From: Neoalteromonas arenosi | GTDB lineage: Bacteria > Pseudomonadota > Gammaproteobacteria > Enterobacterales > Alteromonadaceae | Length of the DNA stretch: 64,000 nt | NCBI RefSeq assembly: GCF_030362855.1 | Contig: NZ_JAUCBP010000007.1 | Coordinates: forward strand, 124,001 to 188,000 | Direction of reading: 5' to 3' | Shown: piece by piece, positions 9,394-17,950 of the stretch | How positions within the stretch are numbered: the stretch's first letter is position 1 | Layout of the letters: every line of letters starts with the position of its first letter | The notes under the pieces: generated by a model | Database searches by the model: none | Seen by the model: only the letters and a program-made list of their open reading frames with translations | Told to the model about the DNA's origin: nothing | Program-made: the position numbers and the translations under genes

Positions 9394-10401
9394 ATGAGTA
9401 GTTCCACACGAGATAGTTATGTGAAAAAATTTAACGAAAAAATCCCTAACTTTGTTGTAAATTCAACAAAAAATATTGCCTTGATATCCAGTGTGATTTT
9501 GTTCCCATTTTTGGTGGTTGACGTAATCCAAGGACAGTATTTAATCGCAGCAGGCATCGCAGCTTTAATGAGCCTCTACGTCTTAGCTGCCTATCGTTGT
9601 CACCGCGGCAAATACAGTCTTAAGCTCAGCCTGTTTGGGATCGCTCCTGTGATCACTGTACTTTCGATTTACTCTCTGTATAAGTTGGGAATCTCAGCAT
9701 CATTTTGGTCTTTTGCAGCGGTATTCGTACTTTACTTCGCTCTCCCTTTGAGGCTCGCAGCGTCGATCAATGTGGTATTCATCATTATCGTTACACCCTT
9801 CGCCTACAAGGTAATGCCATCAAATGAATTTTCTCGGTTTTTTTTAGTTCTCATTGGTACCAGTGGGTTTTTGTTCATGTGTGTTCGGGAAATTTACAGT
9901 CAAAACCGATTGCTGATAAAACTTTCTTTTACTGATGCGTTAACGGGTCTTAAAAATAGAGCAACGCTGACTGATGCACTGCTACATGCAATCAACATTA
10001 ACCAACGTTATAGAACGCCGATGACGATTTTGATGATCGATATTGATAATTTCAAAACGATTAACGACCTATATGGTCATATCACGGGTGACAACACGCT
10101 TAAAAGTATAGCTACGTTGATGCGTGATAATTTTCGCGAGCCTGACACTCTGTACAGAATAGGTGGCGAGGAATTTTTAGTCGTACTTCATGATACTCCT
10201 GCTGAATCGGCGCAACCTATAGCGGAAAGGTTTAGGTTAGCGGTGGAGAATGCCAGTCTAATTGCCAATCACAAAGTCACGGTTAGTATTGGCGTTTGTG
10301 AACTAACTGTCGAGAAATCGCCGCAGAAATGGATATCACTGTGTGACAAACGGCTTTATCGGGCCAAAGCCCAAGGGCGAAATAGGATTGTGTGCATGTA
10401 G
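9394..10401 (+). CDS. Membrane-bound diguanylate cyclase (GGDEF)
   Basis: Predicted to make cyclic di-GMP from two GTP at the inner membrane. Residues about 25-165 form five or six transmembrane helices with no recognisable named sensor domain. The C-terminal GGDEF domain starts at DALTGLKNR (residue 181) and has the active-site motif GGEEF at 257-261, the permitted variant of GGDEF. An inhibitory-site RxxD (REPD, 248-251) lies exactly five residues before it, so product inhibition is likely. There is no EAL domain. The ribosome site is poor: the nearest purine-rich element is over 20 bases upstream of the ATG. It is isolated between two long non-coding stretches. Confidence 0.93.
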   Translation: MSSSTRDSYVKKFNEKIPNFVVNSTKNIALISSVILFPFLVVDVIQGQYLIAAGIAALMSLYVLAAYRCHRGKYSLKLSLFGIAPVITVLSIYSLYKLGISASFWSFAAVFVLYFALPLRLAASINVVFIIIVTPFAYKVMPSNEFSRFFLVLIGTSGFLFMCVREIYSQNRLLIKLSFTDALTGLKNRATLTDALLHAININQRYRTPMTILMIDIDNFKTINDLYGHITGDNTLKSIATLMRDNFREPDTLYRIGGEEFLVVLHDTPAESAQPIAERFRLAVENASLIANHKVTVSIGVCELTVEKSPQKWISLCDKRLYRAKAQGRNRIVCM

Positions 10402-11002
10402 TTATCGCTCCTTCGTGACACGTTTTGCAATGTTTTCTGTCAGCATTGAGATCCTAAAGCGAACCTCAACTACACGAATAACTCAATATAGCCTGATCGT
10501 TAATATGTAATGAAATCTCAGAATTTCACACTTTAATGCTCAATTAGACGAGCGTATCAAAACGTTGGTAATCGTATCTCTCATGAGCAAACACTCATTG
10601 CCAAGGGGTCTAAAACTAATAATGTCCGCTAAACACATAGCAACGTTTAAGAGCATCGCTGTTTAATCGCCTAACTCGTATCAATCACTGGGTATATTGA
10701 ACAAAAATATTTCTGCCTAGCTTGGTCAGATAAACTTCATATCTTCACAAACCCACACAATTTCTGTGTATATCAATTGTGCTCGATATCCAAAAGGGCT
10801 AGGCGCACTGTATTTAACTCTGGCTTGTCTTTATTTTATGTCTGCTAATAGTCACACCCGATTTAAGCAAGCGATGATGGACTTGAGTAATGCGACTAAG
10901 CAATTATTACAAAATGCTTTTCCGATGCTTAGAGATGACCCCATCGGTTTACTTAACGTTTCTTAATTTTATTCATTCGTCGATCTTAATTTATTGGCGA
11001 AC
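10402..11002. other. Long intergenic stretch, no supported gene
   Basis: About 600 bases of AT-rich sequence with frequent stops in all frames. One open frame from a GTG at 10766 to 10966 gives 66 residues, but it has no ribosome site and I recognise no family. I see no repeat or terminator. Confidence 0.4.
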
Positions 11003-11377
11003 TTATTTGTAAAATTCTATTTTTAAAATTTCCCCCGATTCATCCCAATGAATCCATCGGGCGACTAGGTAACCTTTGTTGAACGTTCCTAGAGCTTTTT
11101 TCTGCCCATTGCGGTGCCAAAACACCCATTCGCGTGACGGAAGACCCGCAATATATTCACCCTGTTTCAAGCTTTCACCATTATCATACCAAAACTGCCA
11201 AAAACCATGACGTTGTCCATTCAAGTATTCACCTTGCGCCTCGAGATATCCGTTCTCATGCCAGTGATCCCAAAGCCCGACATCTTTGCCATCAACATGC
11301 GGCCCCTGGCTTTGAATTAGACCATTGGGATAGTAAGTCGTTTTTATTTGGTTATAAATAGTGTACAAAAACCGCAC
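11003..11377 (-). CDS. YwqK-family / MORN-variant repeat protein
   Basis: A 124-residue protein made of four to five tandem repeats of about 22-24 residues with the core 'YxNGxxxxxGxYxxGxxxGxWxxW': YYPNGLIQSQG, WHENGYLEAQGEYLNG, WYDNGESLKQGEYIAG and WHRNGQKKALGTF are successive units. This is the MORN_2 variant repeat (PF07661) seen in proteins annotated as YwqK-family toxin-antitoxin immunity proteins. There is no signal peptide. The start is a GTG at 11377 with AAGGA about a dozen bases upstream. No toxin partner is recognisable; the sequence just upstream on this strand is gene debris. Function unknown. Confidence 0.72.
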   Translation of the reverse strand: MRFLYTIYNQIKTTYYPNGLIQSQGPHVDGKDVGLWDHWHENGYLEAQGEYLNGQRHGFWQFWYDNGESLKQGEYIAGLPSREWVFWHRNGQKKALGTFNKGYLVARWIHWDESGEILKIEFYK

Positions 11378-11397
11378 CTCTTGTTAATCCTTGTTTA

Positions 11398-11691
11398 TTA
11401 AAGCATCACTTTGAGCTCTTGAATATCTTGAGGAAATATATGCGATAAATTGTTTTGCTCTGAAAGGCCTTCAAAAAAAGACTCAAAAGGGCTGATGAAT
11501 TCGGAAATAATAAACGCTACTAGGGGCCTACCATGAAATCAAAACGCTTATTAGTAGAGCGAGCACTATCTGCTATTTAACAACACTAAGCCAGTTTCAA
11601 TATTGCCAAGTTTTGGAGAAAATGGAGATTGTGGAAGGCGCCAATTAAGCATAAACGAAGAGCTATACGGGCCTTGAATCTGAACCAGGTG
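11398..11691 (-). pseudogene. Probable frameshifted gene remnant
   Basis: On the minus strand a protein-like reading can be followed through this interval only by changing frame twice. The first segment (11691 to about 11569) includes WRLPQSPFSPKLGNIETG; a shift near 11573 opens ADSARSTNKRFDFMVG; a second shift near 11526 restores the first frame with LVAFIISEFISPFESFFEGL and continues to a TAA at 11400-11398. The segments join into a plausible 90-residue C-terminal region. I do not recognise the family. It could be chance openness, but the composition reads as decayed coding sequence, and the orphan gene just upstream is on the same strand. Confidence 0.3.
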
Positions 11692-11710
11692 TTAGATTAG
11701 ATAATAAACG

Positions 11711-12076
11711 CTAAAACTTAACGGCAATCTGGCTAAAGAGTAGATCTTTGGAACCCCGTATTGCAGCGATAATTTGCCAAGTCTGTCTGGTGGAGACTAT
11801 CAACGTCATCTCATCAATGTTCATCGTCTCGGCGACTAAAATACAATTCATATCAAAAGGTAGTGCTATTTGCGTATCTTCTTCAGTTAGCGCTTCAAAC
11901 CCTTCTTTAATTTGCGCTTTCATGCGCGCCTCGTTAATTACTTCTATTAACATACACTCTCTCGTGTATTGATAGCTAGGCAGGACTGTGTGCGGTTGAA
12001 GAAACAATGGTATTTCGGGGCTAGGTATTCGCTTAGGCATCGAAAATGTGTACCGTGTGAAAGTTAACTCCTTCAA
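11711..12076 (-). CDS. Hypothetical protein
   Basis: I do not recognise this gene. The frame is open from 12193, but the best ribosome site, GGGAGG, stands seven bases before a TTG at 12076, giving about 121 residues beginning MKELTFTRYTF; an ATG at 12103 lacks such a site. The product is soluble, without signal peptide or membrane segment, and has an acidic central helix (INEARMKAQIKEGFEALTEED) followed by beta-rich sequence ending in AIRGSKDLLFSQIAVKF. It may be an orphan accessory gene or part of the decaying material immediately downstream. Confidence 0.45.
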   Translation of the reverse strand: MKELTFTRYTFSMPKRIPSPEIPLFLQPHTVLPSYQYTRECMLIEVINEARMKAQIKEGFEALTEEDTQIALPFDMNCILVAETMNIDEMTLIVSTRQTWQIIAAIRGSKDLLFSQIAVKF

Positions 12077-12193
12077 TTGTTTTCCTCCCAAGTTTAAACG
12101 CATGGACAGAATGTCTGTAATCACAAGCAACTGCCCAAGGGCACAGTATTCCAAAACGATAGAGGCTCTTAATACACTAGTAAACGTTATCAC

Positions 12194-12545
12194 AATTTAC
12201 TGGCGACTTACGAAATAAGAGCCAAGGTGACAGATTGTTGGACCTTGTGAAGATAATGCCGTTGTTAAACGATTTTTCGGCACTTTCTGCACCACTGGCT
12301 GTTAAAAGTACCTCAGCCAGTACGTGAGCATATGAAAAATGAAGTAAACACGTATTTGCGCTATTCCAACATATAGTGCTTTTTTGCCGATAATGGTACT
12401 TTATTATCAATCGAGTATAAGCGAAATTCCTTATGAGAAGTATCCGGATTTAGTTGTGCAGAACATGATTTAATTATGGGTTTATGCAGTGCAAATATGG
12501 AATCACAACACTTATCGAAGATTCACAGCGTAGTTAAGGGTATTT
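12194..12545. other. Intergenic region upstream of the copC operon
   Basis: About 350 bases without a supported gene. A minus-strand frame at 12177-12410 is open for 77 codons but has no ribosome site and no family resemblance. The region must hold the copC promoter; I see no CueR/MerR-type dyad here, unlike upstream of copA. A purine-rich AAGG lies just before the copC ATG. Confidence 0.4.
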
Positions 12546-12893
12546 ATGAAATATTTAGTTAAATTTACACCAGTATTAGCTTTCTTTTTTTCAAGTGTTT
12601 TACTTGCTCATGTGCAGCTCCAAAATAGCGAACCTACTAACAATGCGATGTTAGCAAGCTCACCCGAACGGCTATCTTTAACGTTCGGCAATGATGTGCG
12701 ACTACTTAAAGTTACTTTCTCAGATTCAAAAGGTGAGGAAGTTAATTTTGGCTTCAAACCAGTCAAAAATTCAGGTGATAACTTTTCATGGGGTTTACCC
12801 CAACTTGCTACTGGAAATTATGTAGTAGAAATGATTTTCTTTGGCGAGGATGGTCATAAAATGAAAGAACGTATTAACTTTATGATTCACTGA
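12546..12893 (+). CDS. copC: CopC-domain periplasmic copper-binding protein
   Basis: A 115-residue exported protein. The signal peptide ends at LLA, so the mature protein starts with His22 (HVQLQNSEP), the hallmark of CopC proteins whose amino-terminal His forms a Cu(II) histidine-brace site. The other expected ligands are present as EDGHKM near residues 101-106 (Asp102, His104). The Met-rich Cu(I) loop of Pseudomonas CopC is lacking, so only the Cu(II) site is predicted. CopC carries copper in the periplasm and hands it to CopD. copD follows by 15 bases and a DUF4198 gene follows that, so this is the first gene of an operon. Confidence 0.88.
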   Translation: MKYLVKFTPVLAFFFSSVLLAHVQLQNSEPTNNAMLASSPERLSLTFGNDVRLLKVTFSDSKGEEVNFGFKPVKNSGDNFSWGLPQLATGNYVVEMIFFGEDGHKMKERINFMIH

Positions 12894-12908
12894 ATCTGGC
12901 CGAACAAT

Positions 12909-13811
12909 ATGGAAATGTACATATGGAACAGTGTGGTGATCGTATCAAAATTAATCTTTTATCTCGGTTTTGTAGTCGCTACCGGACATGCTTTGTTTGC
13001 TTACGGCAAATCCTTCAACAGTACACTATTCATAAACAATTCGATTGTTGACTTCCATAAGTTAACGCTCAGTTTCGTCCTGATTGCAGTATTCGCTGTT
13101 ATCGTTTGGTTCTTTGCGACCATTGGGCTAATGGCAGAGGATGGGTTTTTAGGCGCATTTGACCCAGTTCTCGCTGCGATGATGTGGAGCAGCGTAATTG
13201 GCGAGAGCGCATTGTATCGCGGGGGAGGATTGATTGTAGTAGCTCTGCTCGTGATGGTTTCCTGGAAGTTTAAATTGAATAAGCTTCTGAGCAGTAGCGT
13301 GCAACTTTTGATGATCGTTACTGTACTTTTATTGTCTTACTCGTTCACTAAATTGGGCCATATCTCTGAACTCGAGGTCACAGACCAATTACTGCTGATA
13401 TTCCATGTTTGTATCATGGCCTGGTGGTTTGGAGCCCTGTATCCGCTTAAGCTTGCTTGCCTGTCTTTGGATGACGACAAGCTTATTGAAACGATGGAGT
13501 GTTTTGGGAGACACGCTTTCGTGATGGTAACTTTATCGTTGATGGTTGGAGTCCTTCTTGCCGTAGAGCTGATTGGAAGTGTAGAAGCACTTTTCAATAC
13601 GAGCTACGGTCTGATTTTGTTGGGGAAAGTGAGTCTGGTCGTGATTATTTTATGTGTTGCAGCAAGAAATAAATTGAGATTTGTTCCTGCTATACGCGGC
13701 AGTAATGGTCGTGCGTTGCTTTCGAAATCGATTTCGATTGAAATAATAGTGGCTTTATCTATTTTGGTGGTCACGGCTATATTGACAACCGTTGTTGGTC
13801 CAACCCCTTAA
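12909..13811 (+). CDS. copD: CopD-family inner-membrane copper transport protein
   Basis: A 300-residue polytopic membrane protein with about eight transmembrane segments, of the copper-resistance D (PcoD/CopD) family. It begins directly with a membrane helix (VVIVSKLIFYLGFVVATGHA) and carries His residues in helices (TGHALF, KLGHISE, LIFHVCIMAWWFGALYPL) that in the family are candidate copper ligands. CopD with CopC is thought to move copper across the inner membrane into the cytosol, the opposite direction to CopA. It sits 15 bases after copC and about 17 bases before the DUF4198 gene, which supports co-transcription. Confidence 0.88.
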   Translation: MEMYIWNSVVIVSKLIFYLGFVVATGHALFAYGKSFNSTLFINNSIVDFHKLTLSFVLIAVFAVIVWFFATIGLMAEDGFLGAFDPVLAAMMWSSVIGESALYRGGGLIVVALLVMVSWKFKLNKLLSSSVQLLMIVTVLLLSYSFTKLGHISELEVTDQLLLIFHVCIMAWWFGALYPLKLACLSLDDDKLIETMECFGRHAFVMVTLSLMVGVLLAVELIGSVEALFNTSYGLILLGKVSLVVIILCVAARNKLRFVPAIRGSNGRALLSKSISIEIIVALSILVVTAILTTVVGPTP

Positions 13812-13828
13812 AAATAAGAAGGGTGAAT

Positions 13829-14620
13829 ATGAAAAAAATACAGATACAACAATTGATTATCCGCTGGATATGTTTGTTTAGTAGCATAATCACTTTAGAG
13901 GCGCTTGCTCATGATACGTTTCTACTGCCTGTGCAAGAGAACTACCCAATAGGTAGTAATGCAGAGATAAGGATATCCAGTGGGTTAGCTTTTCCAGAAC
14001 AAACTTGGGGTATCGATGAAAGTCGAATTGAATTCACCTCTCTCAAGTTGAATGAAGAAATAATAAATTCTCCAACGTTTGCACTCAGTAAGGAGTATTT
14101 ATCAATAGGGTTTACAGCACCAAAAAGTGGCTTAGTGACAGTCGCGCTCAGTACCAAAGTTCGTTCAGGCGCTATCGATAATGAAAATGTAGATGGATAT
14201 TTAGAGGAAATCGGTGCGTCGGCACGCTTGAGAGAGGCATTTCATGCATTACCAGGGAAGCCGGCCTTGCAAAGAAGCTATGTCAAACATACCAAGACGT
14301 TTTTGTGTGTCGAGTTGTGCGACGCTCGCTTAAAATTTATGGCTAAACCTGTCGGACAAAAATTAGAGTTTGTAGGAACGAGAGAGTCCGAAAGTATTTT
14401 TGTGCTTGTGTATGAGGGCAAACCTCTTTCGAATCACCCGGTGGAGGTGAAGAACGTGGCAAAAGAAACTATCACGCTGATTACAGACCCAAACGGAAAA
14501 GTTAATATAAGTGGAACATTTTCTGGGACTTTGATGCTTGCAGCCATTGCACTTTCTGTGACCGATGAACCCGAAGGTCCATATCATAGTGATCAGGCCA
14601 CACTAGTTTTATTACGTTGA
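13829..14620 (+). CDS. DUF4198-family periplasmic protein
   Basis: An exported protein of about 263 residues. The signal peptide ends near EALA, followed by HDTFLLPVQENYPIGS, the N-terminal pattern of DUF4198 proteins, which begin with a His-Asp and are often annotated as nickel or cobalt uptake periplasmic components. The mature His next to the cleavage site parallels CopC and may bind metal; this is inference. A Cys pair (CVELCDA) lies mid-protein. The C-terminal third (about 185-263) is an immunoglobulin-like domain with PNGKVNISGTFSGTLM. The ATG at 13829 has GAAGG upstream and is preferred over a GTG at 13823. Third gene of the copCD operon. Confidence 0.78.
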   Translation: MKKIQIQQLIIRWICLFSSIITLEALAHDTFLLPVQENYPIGSNAEIRISSGLAFPEQTWGIDESRIEFTSLKLNEEIINSPTFALSKEYLSIGFTAPKSGLVTVALSTKVRSGAIDNENVDGYLEEIGASARLREAFHALPGKPALQRSYVKHTKTFLCVELCDARLKFMAKPVGQKLEFVGTRESESIFVLVYEGKPLSNHPVEVKNVAKETITLITDPNGKVNISGTFSGTLMLAAIALSVTDEPEGPYHSDQATLVLLR

Positions 14621-14909
14621 CGTATATTTTTCTGGTCAACTAATATCAGATAGAGCGGTATGTTCAGTAAAGGCAGAAGTGGATTTCACTATTTTTACAC
14701 ATAAGATGTAACGCTATTACTACCAGATCAGACAAGTAAAAAAACTTTTCACAACGAGTAATTCTTTTCGCATATGAAACAGTCGCTCACGTCTTCTAAT
14801 CCTACTACGGGTAACATTGTTAGATAATATTGTTTGCCAAACAGCCTTGTTTAACTTAACTGTTCCTGTGAAATTTGCGCTTTCAGTGCTCACTGTAGCT
14901 GGTGGACGC

Positions 14910-14940
14910 TTGACCTTAGAGTCGCTTTAAGGATTATATT
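14910..14940 (+). promoter_or_regulatory. MerR/CueR-type promoter of copA with 19-bp spacer
   Basis: A -35 box TTGACC (14910-14915) and a -10 box TATATT (14935-14940) are separated by 19 bases, two more than normal. The over-long spacer contains the imperfect dyad CCTTAGAGTCGCTTTAAGG (14914-14932). That combination is characteristic of promoters activated by MerR-family metal sensors such as CueR. No merR-like gene is present in the window, so the regulator would be encoded elsewhere. The 290 bases upstream (14621-14909) hold nothing else I can support. Confidence 0.82.
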
Positions 14941-14980
14941 GAACTCATTAGATCTAAATCGTAGCTAAGGAGTGAGTAAC

Positions 14981-17458
14981 GTGTCAGAAAGTACTTCGAA
15001 AGTGCAGCAGCATATTATTCTACCAATAGAAGGAATGAACTGCGCTTCGTGCGTTGGACGTATTGAATCAGCGCTAGCAAAAGTACCTAATGTTAGCCGA
15101 GCGGTGGTCAATCTTGCTACGAGTCAAGCAAACGTATCTTTTGACAAACGGCCTGATCAGCAAGCACTCGTCGATGCAGTGGAAAAAGCGGGTTACTCTG
15201 TCATGCCAAGTAACACCGTGCTCGCAATTGAGGGGATGACGTGTAGCTCTTGTGTTGCTCGAGTAGAGCGGTTACTGGCCAACGTGTCAGGGGTAAGCAA
15301 GGCAGTGGTAAATTTTTCAAATCATAGGGCGACTGTGACGGGCTTTGCAACGATCGAAGACCTGGTCAATGAAGTTGAAAAAGCCGGATATTCAGCACGT
15401 CATATTGAATATGAGCCTCCGGGACACGAGGCTGTAGCCCTCATTGAAGATCAAGAGCACGTAAAATTAAAAAGGGATTTAACGTTTGCCGCTGTGCTTA
15501 CCCTGCCGGTTTTTGTCCTGGAAATGGGCGTCCATCTCGTGCCCTCACTCCACCATCATATCGCTACAACGATAGGGACGCAGATGAACTGGTATATTCA
15601 ATTTATTCTGGTGTCTGTCGTGCTAGCTGTTCCGGGACGTCGCTTCTTCAAACAAGGCGTACCTGCGCTGCTGCGAGGAGTGCCAGATATGAACTCACTA
15701 GTTGTAGTAGGAACATCGTCAGCCTGGATATACTCTGTAGTTGCAACATTCCTTCCTGCTATTTTACCAGCGGGAAGCCGAAGTGTTTACTTTGAAGCTG
15801 CTGCAGTCATTATTACACTTATTTTGTTAGGTCGAGTATTTGAAGTTAGGGCAAAAGGTAAAACTTCTCAGGCTATACAACGCCTGATGGGGCTACAAGT
15901 CAAAACCGCGTCGGTCATACGTGACGAGCAGCGTATTCATATACCAATTAGTGAAGTGCAAGTTGATGATATTGTAGAGATCCATCCAGGCGAGAGCATT
16001 CCTGTGGACGCAGAAGTTATTAATGGATGCGGCTATGTCGACGAATCGATGGTGACTGGAGAATCAGTTCCTGTCGAGAAACATGTTGGAAGCTTAGTTG
16101 TTGGTGGGACTATAAACCAAACTGGTGCATTGACCGTTAGGGTTGCAGCAATTGGTACAAACACTGTTTTGGCTAGAATAATTCGCTTGGTCGAGGGCGC
16201 ACAAGGCGCCAAATTACCCATCCAAAGTTTGGTAGATAAAGTCACAATGTGGTTTGTTCCTGCTGTAATCGGTTTATCGGTCGTGACGTTTTTTGCCTGG
16301 TTGATTTGGGGACCTCCTGGCAGTATTAGTCTCGCGGTTGTTAATGCCGTCGCGGTACTAATAATAGCGTGTCCCTGTGCAATGGGATTGGCTACGCCGA
16401 CGTCCATCATGGTTGGCACAGGAAAGGGCGCAGAGTTGGGCGTACTATTTCGTAAAGGTGAAGCATTACAGCAACTTAAAGATACAAAACTGATCGCCAT
16501 GGATAAAACGGGAACTCTGACAAAAGGTCGCCCCGTGGTCACTGATTTCTATGTGCACGATAACTTTATCACTGATCAGACGTTAGCGCTTGTTGCGGCA
16601 GTGGAAGCTAAATCAGAACACCCTATTGCTCAAGCCATCGTGGAAAAGGCAAAGTCGCATGAATTGGATCTCCCCGCAGTCTCAGCTTTTGAATCTTTGA
16701 CAGGCTTTGGGGTTAAAGCAACGGCTGCAGACGTGCGGATAGAGATTGGTGCCGATCGTTTGATGGCTCAACTTGGCATCGACATATCATGCTTTGCAGA
16801 TGCGGCAAATCGGCTGGGTAATGAAGGTAAATCGCCCTTGTATGCGGCATTCAATGGCAAACTCGCTGCTATCATCGCGGTGGCCGATCCCATCAAAGAA
16901 GGGGCTGCGGAAGCCGTTCGCAATCTGCATCAACAGGGGATTCAGGTGGTAATGCTTACCGGAGACAACCAGCGTACTGCAGAGGCAGTAGCACGCCAGG
17001 TTGGTATTGACCATGTTGTTGCTGAAGTTATACCAGAGGGGAAGCTCAATACGTTGAAGACGCTTAGGGAGAAATTTGGAAGTGTTGTTTTTGTCGGTGA
17101 TGGTATCAACGATGCCCCAGCGTTAGCCGAAGCAGATGTCGGTATCGCCATAGGATCAGGCACTGATATTGCAATCGAGTCCGCCGACGTGGTGCTTATT
17201 TCTGATAAATTGGACGGTATCGCAAATGCGTTAGCGCTATCTGTGGCGACTATCCGCAATATCAAACAGAATTTATTTTGGGCGTTCAGCTATAACACTA
17301 TTCTTATCCCTGTTGCAGCGGGAATTCTGTTCCCTGCTTATGGCGTGTTACTTTCGCCAGGATTGGCAGCCGGTGCAATGGCGCTATCATCATTATTCGT
17401 GATTGGAAACGCATTAAGGCTAAACAAATTTAAACCCAATCAGCAAGTCGATTTCTGA
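14981..17458 (+). CDS. copA: Copper-exporting P1B-type ATPase CopA
   Basis: Exports cytosolic Cu(I) across the inner membrane using ATP. Two N-terminal heavy-metal-associated domains carry GMNCASC and GMTCSSC. After the first membrane helices come TGES (actuator), the intramembrane copper motif CPC within IIACPCAMGLATPTS, the phosphorylation motif DKTGTLTKG, the SEHPIAQAI nucleotide-binding His-Pro, TGDN and GDGINDAPA. A frame open from a GTG at 14972 overlaps the ribosome site AAGGAG (14967-14972), so the GTG at 14981, eight bases after that site, is the likely start and gives 825 residues. Its promoter has a CueR-type operator. The gene follows the copCD-DUF4198 operon by about 360 bases. 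Confidence 0.96.
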   Translation: MSESTSKVQQHIILPIEGMNCASCVGRIESALAKVPNVSRAVVNLATSQANVSFDKRPDQQALVDAVEKAGYSVMPSNTVLAIEGMTCSSCVARVERLLANVSGVSKAVVNFSNHRATVTGFATIEDLVNEVEKAGYSARHIEYEPPGHEAVALIEDQEHVKLKRDLTFAAVLTLPVFVLEMGVHLVPSLHHHIATTIGTQMNWYIQFILVSVVLAVPGRRFFKQGVPALLRGVPDMNSLVVVGTSSAWIYSVVATFLPAILPAGSRSVYFEAAAVIITLILLGRVFEVRAKGKTSQAIQRLMGLQVKTASVIRDEQRIHIPISEVQVDDIVEIHPGESIPVDAEVINGCGYVDESMVTGESVPVEKHVGSLVVGGTINQTGALTVRVAAIGTNTVLARIIRLVEGAQGAKLPIQSLVDKVTMWFVPAVIGLSVVTFFAWLIWGPPGSISLAVVNAVAVLIIACPCAMGLATPTSIMVGTGKGAELGVLFRKGEALQQLKDTKLIAMDKTGTLTKGRPVVTDFYVHDNFITDQTLALVAAVEAKSEHPIAQAIVEKAKSHELDLPAVSAFESLTGFGVKATAADVRIEIGADRLMAQLGIDISCFADAANRLGNEGKSPLYAAFNGKLAAIIAVADPIKEGAAEAVRNLHQQGIQVVMLTGDNQRTAEAVARQVGIDHVVAEVIPEGKLNTLKTLREKFGSVVFVGDGINDAPALAEADVGIAIGSGTDIAIESADVVLISDKLDGIANALALSVATIRNIKQNLFWAFSYNTILIPVAAGILFPAYGVLLSPGLAAGAMALSSLFVIGNALRLNKFKPNQQVDF

Positions 17459-17569
17459 GTTTACTTCAGCAGGCGGACAGGCTTTTATGGTTTCACTGTG
17501 ACCAAACAATTATTGAAAAGCTGTTTAGCGAATTTCTACAATAACACGTTATTTTAAATAGGGTCTTAC

Positions 17570-17599
17570 CACACACTCGTGTGTGAGGGGTTATTTTTT
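17570..17599 (+). terminator. Possible copA terminator
   Basis: A hairpin CACACA-CTCG-TGTGTG (17570-17585) is followed by GAGGGGTTATTTTTT. The T run overlaps the end of the convergent response-regulator gene. The stem is short, so confidence is limited. Confidence 0.4.
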
Positions 17600-17950
17600 A
17601 ACAGCGTCAACACATGCATGTAACTCTTCAAACTTGATGGGCTTATACAATATCTTAGTAATCCCCATTTTTTCAGAATTTATCTCATCAACTAACTTAT
17701 GATACCCTGTTACCAGAACGATGTCCGCGCCGTATTGCAATTCATTCAACCGATTTATGAGTTCGATTCCATCCATTTTGGGCATTTTTCCGTCCGTGAA
17801 AATTAAGTCAAAATTAACTTTCATGCACAAGTCAACCGCTTCTATCCCATTAGTAGCTGTTGATATAACGCAATCAGCGTAATGATATTTCAAATCCATC
17901 TCGAAAAGTTCAACGATTAACGGATCGTCATCTACGAAGAGAATTTTCAT
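17591..17950 (-). CDS. Single-domain response regulator (CheY-like receiver)
   Basis: A 119-residue receiver domain with no output domain. The acidic pocket (FVDDDP, Asp7-Asp9), phospho-acceptor Asp53 (IFTDGKMPKMDG), Thr81 and Lys103 (LYKPIKF) are all present, so it should be phosphorylatable. It overlaps the 3' end of the histidine kinase gene by 23 bases, with AAAGAG upstream of its ATG inside the kinase gene, which indicates translational coupling and a cognate pair. Lacking a DNA-binding domain, it probably acts by protein contact or as a phosphorelay intermediate; the target is not visible. Confidence 0.9.
   Translation of the reverse strand: MKILFVDDDPLIVELFEMDLKYHYADCVISTATNGIEAVDLCMKVNFDLIFTDGKMPKMDGIELINRLNELQYGADIVLVTGYHKLVDEINSEKMGITKILYKPIKFEELHACVDAVKK

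Noticed and set aside
10766-10966. 66-codon plus-strand open frame
   Set aside because: GTG start, no ribosome site, no recognisable family, within a non-coding stretch.
11540-11700. Integron attC site near TCTAACACC
   Set aside because: No paired GTTRRRY partner and no typical attC stem; the YwqK and orphan genes do not form a cassette array.
12177-12410. 77-codon minus-strand open frame
   Set aside because: No ribosome site and no family resemblance; it overlaps the upstream end of the hypothetical gene frame.
7974-12545. A genomic island integrated at tRNA-Pro
   Set aside because: The region after the tRNA is gene-poor and odd, but I find no integrase, no transposase and no second copy of the tRNA 3' end.
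13937-14620. Nickel transporter component label for the DUF4198 gene
   Set aside because: The operon is copper-type and no nickel permease is present, so the common annotation is not supported.
16033-16542. 169-codon frame antisense to copA
   Set aside because: It lies over the conserved CPC and DKTG core of copA on the other strand; composition is a mirror of copA codons.
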